DNA of 5,415 nt, taken from contig CABUBX010000135.1 of assembly GCA_902489925.1 (NCBI GenBank), positions 1 through 5,415 of the forward strand, written 5' to 3'. This stretch comes from an uncultured Lachnospiraceae bacterium. GTDB taxonomy: Bacteria; Bacillota; Clostridia; Lachnospirales; Lachnospiraceae. Positions 1-5,415 of the stretch are shown piece by piece (positions within the stretch are counted from its first letter, which is position 1; each line of letters opens with the position of its first letter). The position numbers were made by a program, and so were the translations under genes. The notes under the pieces are model-generated. The model did no database searches, was not told the DNA's origin, and saw only the letters and a program-made list of their open reading frames with translations.

Positions 1-7
1 TATAATT

Positions 8-54
8 TTATTACAATCTACATAAATATAGATTGTAATAATCTATATTTATAG
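8..54. repeat. Two overlapping, mutually exclusive AT-rich inverted repeats
   Basis: Positions 8-20 and 29-41 form a perfect 13-bp inverted repeat with an 8-nt centre. Positions 22-34 and 40-52 form a second perfect 13-bp inverted repeat with a 5-nt centre, and the sequence 18-19 / 53-54 can add two more pairs after a bulge. The two share 29-34 and 40-41, so only one hairpin can exist at a time in a single strand. The core half-site TAGATT occurs in alternating orientation three times. No T-run follows either hairpin on the minus strand, so they do not look like intrinsic terminators. They could be operator sites or a leader structure for a leftward gene beyond position 1; this is inference. 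Confidence 0.6.
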
Positions 55-137
55 AATATTTTTCATCTCTTTATATCTGTTAAAGCTTCAAAAACACTGC
101 ATTCGCACAAATTGTCCTTAGATTTATTTCGTGCACA

Positions 138-177
138 AAAAAAAGAGAATGTAGCACGAAGCACACTCTCTTTTTTT
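138..177 (-). terminator. Intrinsic terminator of the operon, after pepD
   Basis: In the minus-strand transcript the arms 163-170 and 145-152 form an 8-bp stem (GAGAGUGU with ACAUUCUC, one G-U pair) capped by a UUCG-containing loop. The stem is extended by seven A-U pairs from the A-run and U-run (171-177 with 138-144), and eight U residues follow the GC-containing part. It lies 15 nt beyond the pepD stop codon. Because A-rich and T-rich runs flank the stem symmetrically, it could also stop transcription coming from the left on the plus strand. Confidence 0.9.
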
Positions 178-191
178 ATCTGCTATATCAT

Positions 192-1646
192 TTATTTGCA
201 ATACTTTGGAAATTCTTCAAGCATTTTTACGAGATATTTATAAACTCTCTGTGTCGAAGAAATACTCAGACGCTCAGCCGGTGTATGAATATCAAAGATA
301 TCCGGTCCCACAGAAATCATATCAAGCTCAGGGCGCTTTTCACTGAACAGGCCGCACTCCAAGCCGGCGTGAATTGCCTCAAGCTGCGGACGTTTTCCAA
401 ACATTTCACAGTAAACATCACTTGCCATATCTCTAAGCGGTGATTCCTTTTTATAAGCCCACTCCGGATATTCGCCTTCAAAAGTATACTCTCCGCCCAT
501 CACCTCAGTTAAATACTGAAGCTTATCACTGATAACCCATTTCAATGATTTCACACTGCTTCTCACAGAATATCTAAGCATCACTTCGTCATTTTGAGTA
601 CAAACAACACCAAGATTTAATGAACTTTCAACAAGCCCCGGAAGCTCTGCACTCATCGTCTGAATGCCGTTCGGCGCATTAAACCACACAAAAAGCAATC
701 GCTGGAAGCCGTCAGGATTAAAAACTTCCACTTCTCCCGTACCATCTTTTTCCATTGTGATTGTAATATTAGCATCCGAACTCTTAAACTCATTGCAAAT
801 ATCCTCACGAACTTTTGCAATAATCTGATGAACCGCATCGACTGCATCGGCCGGAACACACAATTTAGCTTTTGCCTCTCTCGGAATCGCATTATCCTTC
901 ATACCGCCGTCAACACTGACAACACCATAATTTACAAGCTTATTAAGCTCAAACAGCACCCTTGCAAGAAGCACATTAGCATTGGCACGCATCTTGTCAA
1001 TTTCAGCGCCGGAATGTCCGCCAAGAAGTCCTTTAATATTCAGTGTAAAAAGCTCACCTTCCATTGTTTCAGGTTTCATGTGAAACCTTATATCAGAGCG
1101 CATGCCGCCGGCACAGCTTGTAAGAATCTTTCCTTCTTCTTCAGAATCAATATTGATGAGATATTTTCCGCGAAGTCCGCTCATATCAAGCGCCAGCGCA
1201 CCATCCATTCCAACTTCTTCTTCCGTTGTGAAAACAGCCTCAATTCTCGGATGTTTTACAGTATCGTCATCTAAAACGGCAAGCACACAGGCTACAGCGA
1301 TGCCGTCATCACCGCCCAGTGTTGTTCCGTCCGCCAAGATAAAATCACCGTCAACTCTCAGACGCAAACTCTCTTTCTCAAAATCAAAGTCAACATCCTC
1401 ATTTTTTTCACAGACCATATCCAAATGTCCCTGCAAAATCACAGTCGGTGCATCCTCATAGCCCTCTGAAGCCTCTTTCACAATAATGACATTGTTTGTA
1501 TCGTCCTGATGAACCTCAAGTCCTCTCTCCTTTGCAAATCCGACACAGTAATCACTGATTGCCTTTGTATTGTATGAACCGTGCGGAATACTGCACAATT
1601 TTTCAAAATAAGTCATAACCTTTACAGGTTCTAAATGTTCCAACAT
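192..1646 (-). CDS. pepD: Xaa-His / beta-Ala-His dipeptidase PepD (peptidase family M20C)
   Basis: This cytosolic zinc dipeptidase belongs to family M20C, whose members hydrolyse Xaa-His dipeptides such as carnosine and a range of other dipeptides, feeding free amino acids to metabolism. At 484 residues it is full length. The metal-site motifs are in order: H74 and D76 in GHLDMV, the bridging Asp (D113) in TLGGDDG, the Glu pair E143-E144 in EEEVGM (general base and ligand), D167 in NIDSEEEG, and H454 in DIHTPAERLSI. H211 in GLLGGHSG lies in the inserted dimerisation (lid) domain, and the family signature HAGLECG is at 426-432. The start is supported by GGAGG at 1655-1659, 8 nt upstream. It is the last gene of the probable operon, 50 nt after the UPF0210 gene, with a terminator just beyond its TAA stop. 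Family membership is certain; the exact substrate range is not readable from sequence. Confidence 0.95.
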   Translation of the reverse strand: MLEHLEPVKVMTYFEKLCSIPHGSYNTKAISDYCVGFAKERGLEVHQDDTNNVIIVKEASEGYEDAPTVILQGHLDMVCEKNEDVDFDFEKESLRLRVDGDFILADGTTLGGDDGIAVACVLAVLDDDTVKHPRIEAVFTTEEEVGMDGALALDMSGLRGKYLINIDSEEEGKILTSCAGGMRSDIRFHMKPETMEGELFTLNIKGLLGGHSGAEIDKMRANANVLLARVLFELNKLVNYGVVSVDGGMKDNAIPREAKAKLCVPADAVDAVHQIIAKVREDICNEFKSSDANITITMEKDGTGEVEVFNPDGFQRLLFVWFNAPNGIQTMSAELPGLVESSLNLGVVCTQNDEVMLRYSVRSSVKSLKWVISDKLQYLTEVMGGEYTFEGEYPEWAYKKESPLRDMASDVYCEMFGKRPQLEAIHAGLECGLFSEKRPELDMISVGPDIFDIHTPAERLSISSTQRVYKYLVKMLEEFPKYCK

Positions 1647-1696
1647 ATTTTATACCTCCACAGATTTATTTTTATAAACAAAAAGCTACCCTTTAC

Positions 1697-3061
1697 TCAA
1701 TTTTTAAAGCTGTGGATTGGCGCAGGTATTCTGCCGCCTCTGTCCACAAAAGCCGAGCAGTCAAACTCATTGACCGGCATAATCGGCGCATATCCGAGCA
1801 AACCGCCAAATTCTGCCACATCGCCCACTTTTTTACCGATTACCGGAATAAGACGAACGGCAGTTGTTTTTTGATTAATCATACCAATCGCCATTTCATC
1901 GGCAATCATGCCGGAAATGGTTGTCGCTTTTGTATTGCCCGGAATTGCAATCATATCAAGACCGACCGAGCAAACACACGTCATTGCCTCAAGCTTTTCC
2001 ATTGTCAGCGCACCGGCCGTAACCGAATCAATCATCGCCTGGTCCTCAGACACAGGGATAAACGCACCGGAAAGCCCTCCGACATAAGATGATGCCATAA
2101 CACCGCCCTTTTTCACCTGGTCATTTAAAAGCGCAAGAGCTGCCGTTGTCCCCGGCGCGCCGACACGTTCAAGGCCGATTTCTTGAAGAATCTCTGCCAC
2201 ACTGTCACCGACGGCAGGTGTCGGCGCCAAAGACAAATCAATGATGCCAAACGGAATATTCAGCCTCTGTGAAGCTTCCTGAGCCACAAGCTGACCTACA
2301 CGCGTCACCTTAAACGCCGTCTTTTTAATTGTACTGCAAAGCGTCCCAAAGTCCTTACCCCGAACCTGTTCAATCGCTCTTTTAACAACACCCGGACCGC
2401 TGACACCCACATTAATTACGGCATCACCCTCTGTAACACCGTGAAAAGCGCCTGCCATAAAAGGATTATCATCCGGTGCATTACAAAACACAACAAGCTT
2501 TGCACAACCAAGAGAATCCTCATCAGCTGTCATTCTTGCCGTTTCCACAATTTTCTCACCGAGTAGCTTTACCGCATCCATGTTAAGACCACACTTCGTA
2601 GACCCTACATTCACCGAACTACATACACGTTCTGTCTGTGCAAGTGTTGTCGGAATCGCCTCTATCAAAAGCCTGTCACTCTCTGTCATGTTTTTTGACA
2701 CAAGCGCAGAAAAGCCGCCAAGGAAATTGACGCCGACCGTCTTTGCCGCCCTGTCCAAAGTCTTTCCAATCTTCACAAAATCACTCGGCGTCTTACAGCA
2801 GGCACTCCCCACAATCGCAATCGGGGTTACGGAAATACGTTTATTAACAATAGGAATACCGTATTTCAGCTCAATTTCACGTCCTGTCTCCACAAGATTT
2901 TCCGCAACTGTTGTAATCTTATTATAAATATTTTCACATGTTTTATTCAAGTCACCGTCTGCACAGTCCAAAAGGCTGATGCCGAGCGTAATTGTACGCA
3001 CATCAAGCTTGGATTCCTCAATCATCTTGTTTGTTTCAGTCACTTCATATAAATTAATCAT
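1697..3061 (-). CDS. PFL family protein, UPF0210 (DUF711)
   Basis: This is a 454-residue protein of UPF0210/DUF711, a conserved bacterial and archaeal family with a fold related to pyruvate formate-lyase but no established reaction. Recognisable family blocks are DVRTITLGISL (20-30), YGIPIVNKRISVTPIA (67-82), CSSVNVGST (147-155), the glycine-rich GVSGPGVVKRAI (219-230), DLSLAPTPAVGDSVAEIL (275-292), SSYVGGLSGAFIPVSED (324-340), VCSVGLDMIAIPG (364-376) and GGRIPAPIHSFKN at the C terminus. It has no signal peptide or membrane segment, so it is cytosolic. I see no canonical glycyl-radical motif (RVxGY type) near the C terminus, and no activating radical-SAM enzyme is encoded in the window. Cysteines sit at 88-89 (adjacent), 147, 186, 193, 363 and 365. 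The start has AGGAG 8 nt upstream. It follows the ACT gene by 35 nt, a pairing that recurs widely in Firmicutes and archaea and suggests a shared function. Family certain, function unknown. Confidence 0.93.
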   Translation of the reverse strand: MINLYEVTETNKMIEESKLDVRTITLGISLLDCADGDLNKTCENIYNKITTVAENLVETGREIELKYGIPIVNKRISVTPIAIVGSACCKTPSDFVKIGKTLDRAAKTVGVNFLGGFSALVSKNMTESDRLLIEAIPTTLAQTERVCSSVNVGSTKCGLNMDAVKLLGEKIVETARMTADEDSLGCAKLVVFCNAPDDNPFMAGAFHGVTEGDAVINVGVSGPGVVKRAIEQVRGKDFGTLCSTIKKTAFKVTRVGQLVAQEASQRLNIPFGIIDLSLAPTPAVGDSVAEILQEIGLERVGAPGTTAALALLNDQVKKGGVMASSYVGGLSGAFIPVSEDQAMIDSVTAGALTMEKLEAMTCVCSVGLDMIAIPGNTKATTISGMIADEMAIGMINQKTTAVRLIPVIGKKVGDVAEFGGLLGYAPIMPVNEFDCSAFVDRGGRIPAPIHSFKN

Positions 3062-3096
3062 CGCAAGAACTCCTCTTTTCTCTTAATGCCTGTGTA

Positions 3097-3369
3097 TCAG
3101 ATTCGGTGCATCGTATTAAAAATGTCCTCATGCTGCATCTTAATCTTAACGCCGATTTCCTCACCAAGCGCTTCAATCTCAGAGGAAAGCACTTCAAAGC
3201 GTTTTTCAGACTGACTTCTGTCCACAATCATCATCATATTAAAATAGCCCTGTACAATCGTCTGAGAAATATCAAGGATATTCACATTGTTGTCTGCCAG
3301 GAAAGTACATACCTTCGCAATAATACCTACGGTGTCTTTGCCAATTACTGTAATGATTGTCTTTTTCAT
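3097..3369 (-). CDS. Stand-alone ACT domain protein, UPF0237
   Basis: This small cytosolic protein (90 residues, the usual size for UPF0237) consists of one ACT domain. ACT domains bind amino acids or similar small ligands, usually at dimer interfaces, and act as allosteric modules. The first strand and helix read TIITVIGKDTVGIIAKVCTF (4-23), followed by the typical NNVNILDISQTI turn and strand (27-38), the strand YFNMMMIVD (42-50) and a second helix around 55-72. The C-terminal tail DIFNTMHRI matches the family ending. It resembles the GcvR-like regulators but carries a single ACT unit. The start is fixed by a very strong AAGGAGG at 3377-3383, 7 nt upstream. It lies 32 nt after the MBL gene and 35 nt before the UPF0210 gene, and it probably acts with the latter. 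The ligand cannot be told from the sequence. Confidence 0.93.
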   Translation of the reverse strand: MKKTIITVIGKDTVGIIAKVCTFLADNNVNILDISQTIVQGYFNMMMIVDRSQSEKRFEVLSSEIEALGEEIGVKIKMQHEDIFNTMHRI

Positions 3370-3401
3370 ATTTTATCCTCCTTATAATTCGACACTTCCC
3401 A

Positions 3402-4193
3402 TCAAAGGGCAATCAGTCCCGAAGCCTCGTTTCTTGGCGCCACACTTAACGCGGCAGCCTCATTGGACAGCCAATATTCCATAAATTCATTCCGAACAGC
3501 TTCCAAAGCAAGCTCAGGGAAATTATTTTCACGGCTCAAGTGGCCGAGAATTACATTTTTAAGTCGGCTGCTGTAAAGCTCTTTAATCAGCCGGCCAGCC
3601 ATCTCATTGCACAAATGTCCTTTATTGCCAAGGATTCTCTGCTTCAAATAGTACGGATACGGTCCTACCTGAAGCATGTGAATATCATGATTCGCTTCTA
3701 TATAAAGGATATCCGAATCTTTTAGTTCATCCACAATAGCCTCATCAAAATAGCCAAGGTCAGTAACCATACCTATCTTAATCCCGCCGCATCCGAGCAC
3801 ATAACTTACCGGGTCCTGTGCATCATGAGAAATTGAAAACGGCCGTATATGAATATCACCGATTCTATATGTATCATCCGGTTTTACAACCCTAAAAAGA
3901 TCTGTCGGTATCTTTCCGACACTTTTCGTACGCTCTATCTGTACCAGCGTTTTTTCTGTGGCATAAATCGGCACCTTATACTTTCTGGCCATAACCCCAA
4001 GCCCGGAAATATGGTCAATGTGCTCGTGGGTAATCAAAATAGCATCAAGCTCTACCGGATTCACACCAAAGCCTTCAAGCCCCTCTTTGATGCGCTTGCC
4101 GCTGACGCCTGCATCTATCAGAATATGGCTGTCCTGATTTCCCGCATAAAGACAGTTGCCGCTGCTTCCGCTGGCTATCGTTCCAAACTGCAT
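3402..4193 (-). CDS. Metallo-beta-lactamase-fold hydrolase, YycJ/WalJ-like
   Basis: This 263-residue cytosolic protein has the MBL fold and the size and motif set of the YycJ/WalJ family, which has been linked to DNA-end processing and cell-cycle/replication coordination in Bacillus-type bacteria. The glycine/serine motif SGSSGNCLY is at 8-16. The metal-binding signature THEHIDH (55-61) supplies H56, H58, D60 and H61, and the remaining ligands are probably H123 in SHDAQDPVSY, D145 in VTDLG and H218 in LGHLSRENN. The family block EANHDIHMLQVGPYPYYLKQRI spans 167-187. In the following GHLCNE (192-197) a Cys stands where relatives that I recall have Ser. The start has AGGTG at 4201-4205, 7 nt upstream. 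It is the first gene behind the promoter at 4216-4244. In Bacillus this gene sits with walRK; no such kinase or regulator is in this window. The family is secure, but the substrate is inferred. Confidence 0.92.
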   Translation of the reverse strand: MQFGTIASGSSGNCLYAGNQDSHILIDAGVSGKRIKEGLEGFGVNPVELDAILITHEHIDHISGLGVMARKYKVPIYATEKTLVQIERTKSVGKIPTDLFRVVKPDDTYRIGDIHIRPFSISHDAQDPVSYVLGCGGIKIGMVTDLGYFDEAIVDELKDSDILYIEANHDIHMLQVGPYPYYLKQRILGNKGHLCNEMAGRLIKELYSSRLKNVILGHLSRENNFPELALEAVRNEFMEYWLSNEAAALSVAPRNEASGLIAL

Positions 4194-4215
4194 TTATATT
4201 CACCTCGCCTGCTCA

Positions 4216-4244
4216 ATTATAATACAAAACAAAAAAATACACAA
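4216..4244 (-). promoter_or_regulatory. Sigma-A-type promoter of the MBL-ACT-UPF0210-pepD operon
   Basis: On the minus strand a perfect TATAAT (4221 to 4216) is preceded by a 17-nt AT-rich spacer and TTGTGT (4244 to 4239), which matches only the TTG of the -35 consensus. A start near 4209 would give a leader of about 16 nt that begins just before the AGGTG ribosome binding site. The -35 box begins only 4 nt beyond the terminator hairpin of the upstream gene. No other comparably good promoter was seen in the gaps inside the operon. Confidence 0.7.
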
Positions 4245-4247
4245 GTT

Positions 4248-4282
4248 AAAAGGCCTGTATTCACAAAAAATACAAGCCTTTT
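4248..4282 (-). terminator. Intrinsic terminator after the SleB-like hydrolase gene
   Basis: The minus-strand transcript folds into a 14-bp stem (4282-4269 with 4261-4248, one U-G pair) around a 7-nt loop. The distal arm ends in GGCCUUUU, and a further U-rich stretch lies 8-20 nt beyond. It starts 20 nt after the TAA stop of the hydrolase gene. A T-run also exists on the plus side (4279-4283), so it may work in both directions. It separates the hydrolase from the downstream four-gene operon. Confidence 0.85.
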
Positions 4283-4302
4283 TCAATAGTCTTCCCGAAG
4301 AT

Positions 4303-5295
4303 TTAATTATAAAATGTATGGTCCCCGATAACAACATAGGAATTTACCCTAGATGTATCAACATAACCATTAAAGTAAAGATAATCGCCGATATTATTGT
4401 TTCCGGCAAGCGCGTCATTCGCCGCCTGAACTGACTGAGCGGACGGGCCGCTTTTAAGCACTCTCGCCAAGGACCCCGAAAAAGCCGGTGTGAACTGTCC
4501 GCGCTGATAAACAACCTCGGACACTGTATTCGGAAAAAGCGGACTTTTCACCCTGTTGAGCACAACATTGGCAACCGCAAGCTGTCCCTCATAAGACTGG
4601 TTTCCCGATTCACAGTAAACAATACATGCCAGCAAATAGCTTTCAGATGCAACAGAGCCGGACTGTCCAAAGGCAGCTTCACCCGCACCCTGATTTTGCG
4701 CCTCAGCTCTTTCCTTGGCACGAATTTCCTCAATGCTCACTGCCTGAGGCAGCACGCACACGCCCTCATCATTTTTTTCACCATTTTTCTCAATAAAGGC
4801 AAGCGCCTCGTCATCAAAAATAACATGCGCTGTTTTTACATAACCACTGACATCCCCTGAGGAAAGCTTCGTCCACGTCTCGCCCTTTTCTTCAACAACA
4901 CCACTGCCGTTTGAACAAAAGCGTCCGACAATCTCACTCGCTTCATCGGCTGCCATATAAATATCAATAGGTGCTTCATCATCTGTCACAACAACCGCCG
5001 TCTTCCCCACCGGGTCAACGACCTCAACATTTACCATAATCTTGTTCATAACATCAAGGCGATTCAGCTTTTCGCGTACGACATTGGCCGGTGTCGGATT
5101 AGCCAGACGCTTTGAAAGAATCGTTTTACTGATTGTTGCTACATATGTACTTTCATTTTCTGATTCAGAAATTTCCTCCGCGAAAACCGTTGCCGACAAC
5201 GAAGCTGCCAACTCATTTCCACTGTAAAAAACACCGGCACCCAGCACAACGCACATAGCTGCTGACATCAATTTTTTCAAAAATTTCCCCGTCAT
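4303..5295 (-). CDS. Secreted SleB-family cell wall hydrolase with SH3-like segment
   Basis: This 330-residue exported protein is predicted to cleave peptidoglycan glycan strands. Residues 1-39 form a signal peptide: basic FLKK at 5-8, a hydrophobic core around 11-24 and a likely cut after VFA (39). A short acidic region follows, then an SH3-like stretch around 100-160 with WTKLSSGDVSGYVKTAHV, probably binding wall polymers. A low-complexity Glu/Ala/Gln/Gly linker (about 186-216) leads to the C-terminal hydrolase-2 (SleB/CwlJ) domain at 219-329. There YCESGNQSYEGQLAVANVVLNRV carries the presumed catalytic E229, followed by RGQFTPAFSGS (265-275), YLYFNG (305-310) and VVIGDHTFY. It lacks the N-terminal PG_binding_1 domain of Bacillus SleB, so a vegetative or general remodelling role is as likely as spore cortex lysis. 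GGAGG at 5300-5304 lies only 4 nt from the ATG. It is a single-gene unit, with its own terminator and an operator-like dyad upstream. Confidence 0.92.
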   Translation of the reverse strand: MTGKFLKKLMSAAMCVVLGAGVFYSGNELAASLSATVFAEEISESENESTYVATISKTILSKRLANPTPANVVREKLNRLDVMNKIMVNVEVVDPVGKTAVVVTDDEAPIDIYMAADEASEIVGRFCSNGSGVVEEKGETWTKLSSGDVSGYVKTAHVIFDDEALAFIEKNGEKNDEGVCVLPQAVSIEEIRAKERAEAQNQGAGEAAFGQSGSVASESYLLACIVYCESGNQSYEGQLAVANVVLNRVKSPLFPNTVSEVVYQRGQFTPAFSGSLARVLKSGPSAQSVQAANDALAGNNNIGDYLYFNGYVDTSRVNSYVVIGDHTFYN

Positions 5296-5308
5296 AAAAC
5301 CTCCGTAT

Positions 5309-5326
5309 GTATACCAATCGGTATAC
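5309..5326. promoter_or_regulatory. Perfect 18-bp operator-like dyad upstream of the hydrolase gene
   Basis: GTATACC (5309-5315) and GGTATAC (5320-5326) are exact inverted repeats around AATC. The site sits 4 nt upstream of the CGGAGG ribosome binding site (5300-5305) and 13 nt before the start codon. The ATACC-N4-GGTAT layout resembles operators of TetR/AcrR-type repressors. Protein binding there would block transcription elongation through the leader, or in RNA the 7-bp hairpin would crowd the ribosome binding site. No regulator gene is visible in the window, so the binding protein is inferred. Confidence 0.55.
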
Positions 5327-5346
5327 TCCTAAAAATATGCAATTCT

Positions 5347-5358
5347 CCGGATTTCCGG
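5347..5358. repeat. Small GC-rich dyad CCGGA-TT-TCCGG in the hydrolase leader
   Basis: CCGGA (5347-5351) and TCCGG (5354-5358) form an exact inverted repeat around TT in an otherwise AT-rich intergenic region. It lies 20 nt further upstream than the 18-bp dyad. On the plus strand five T residues follow, but the stem is too short to be a convincing terminator. It may be a second protein-binding site; its role is unknown. Confidence 0.35.
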
Positions 5359-5371
5359 TTTTTGCACAGAC

Positions 5372-5402
5372 ATCATAGGGATTAACATAGAACATTTTTC
5401 AA
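5372..5402 (-). promoter_or_regulatory. Weak candidate promoter for the SleB-like hydrolase
   Basis: On the minus strand TTGAAA (5402 to 5397) and TATGAT (5377 to 5372) are each close to the sigma-A boxes but are separated by 19 nt, longer than the usual 16-18. If used, transcription would start near 5365 and both dyads would lie in the 5' leader. No clear match to sporulation sigma factor boxes was found. A better promoter may lie beyond the right edge. Confidence 0.25.
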
Positions 5403-5415
5403 ATGTAATATTTAA

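Noticed and set aside
1..6. TATAAT on the plus strand at the left edge as a promoter -10 box
   Set aside because: No plus-strand gene follows, any -35 would be outside the window, and in such AT-rich DNA the hexamer is expected by chance.
828..1274. 148-codon open frame on the plus strand inside pepD
   Set aside because: It lies wholly antisense to a full-length, well-conserved gene. Its translation shows no recognisable domain, and it is explained by codon composition of the opposite strand.
1697..1780. Glycyl-radical motif at the C terminus of the UPF0210 protein
   Set aside because: The C terminus has glycines in RGGRIPAP but not the RVxGY-type signature, so a glycyl-radical enzyme call is not supported.
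3370..3401. TATAA-like sequence in the MBL-ACT gap as an internal promoter
   Set aside because: It overlaps the strong ribosome binding site of the ACT gene, lacks a -35 box, and the resulting transcript would have no leader.
3849..4289. 146-codon plus-strand open frame across the MBL gene start and the intergenic region
   Set aside because: It is antisense to the conserved MBL coding sequence, runs through the terminator hairpin, has no recognisable domain and no sensible operon partner on that strand.
5237..5269. Lipoprotein signal for the SleB-like hydrolase, based on Cys15 in the hydrophobic core
   Set aside because: The residues before Cys15 (SAAM) do not fit a lipobox, which needs a small residue at -1, and a normal signal peptidase I site (VFA) follows at residue 39.
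5213..5395. 60-codon minus-strand open frame overlapping the hydrolase start
   Set aside because: It overlaps the signal-peptide region in another frame, reads through the dyads and the ribosome binding site, and shows no family features.

Overview
The window looks like chromosomal DNA of a low-to-mid GC Gram-positive anaerobe of the Clostridia, probably Lachnospiraceae or a close relative. This rests on the protein families and their wording, strong GGAGG-type ribosome binding sites, and a SleB-type cell wall hydrolase next to a UPF0237/UPF0210 gene pair. The assignment is inference from composition and family content; no rRNA or other marker gene is present.

All five recognisable genes lie on the minus strand, so transcription runs from high to low coordinates. 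At the right end (5295-4303) is a secreted SleB-family cell wall hydrolase with a signal peptide and an SH3-like segment. Its leader carries a perfect 18-bp dyad of the kind TetR-like repressors bind, and it ends in its own hairpin terminator (4248-4282). Directly behind that terminator a good sigma-A-type promoter (TATAAT, 17-nt spacer) opens a probable four-gene operon: a YycJ/WalJ-like metallo-beta-lactamase-fold hydrolase (4193-3402), a stand-alone ACT-domain protein of UPF0237 (3369-3097), a UPF0210/DUF711 'PFL family' protein (3061-1697) and the M20C dipeptidase PepD (1646-192). Gaps within it are 32, 35 and 50 nt, each holding a Shine-Dalgarno sequence and no terminator. A strong hairpin with A/T runs on both sides (138-177) closes the operon.

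The last stretch (1-136) has no gene that I can support. It is very AT-rich and contains two perfect 13-bp inverted repeats that share an arm and so cannot both form. It probably belongs to the control region of a leftward gene beyond the window edge.

Functionally this is mostly ordinary core genome. The least understood part is the ACT/UPF0210 pair, an amino-acid-sensing-type domain next to a pyruvate-formate-lyase-like fold with no established reaction. Here it is co-transcribed with a dipeptidase that releases free amino acids. I see no CRISPR array, mobile element, tRNA or rRNA, and no convincing evidence of a wholly new system.
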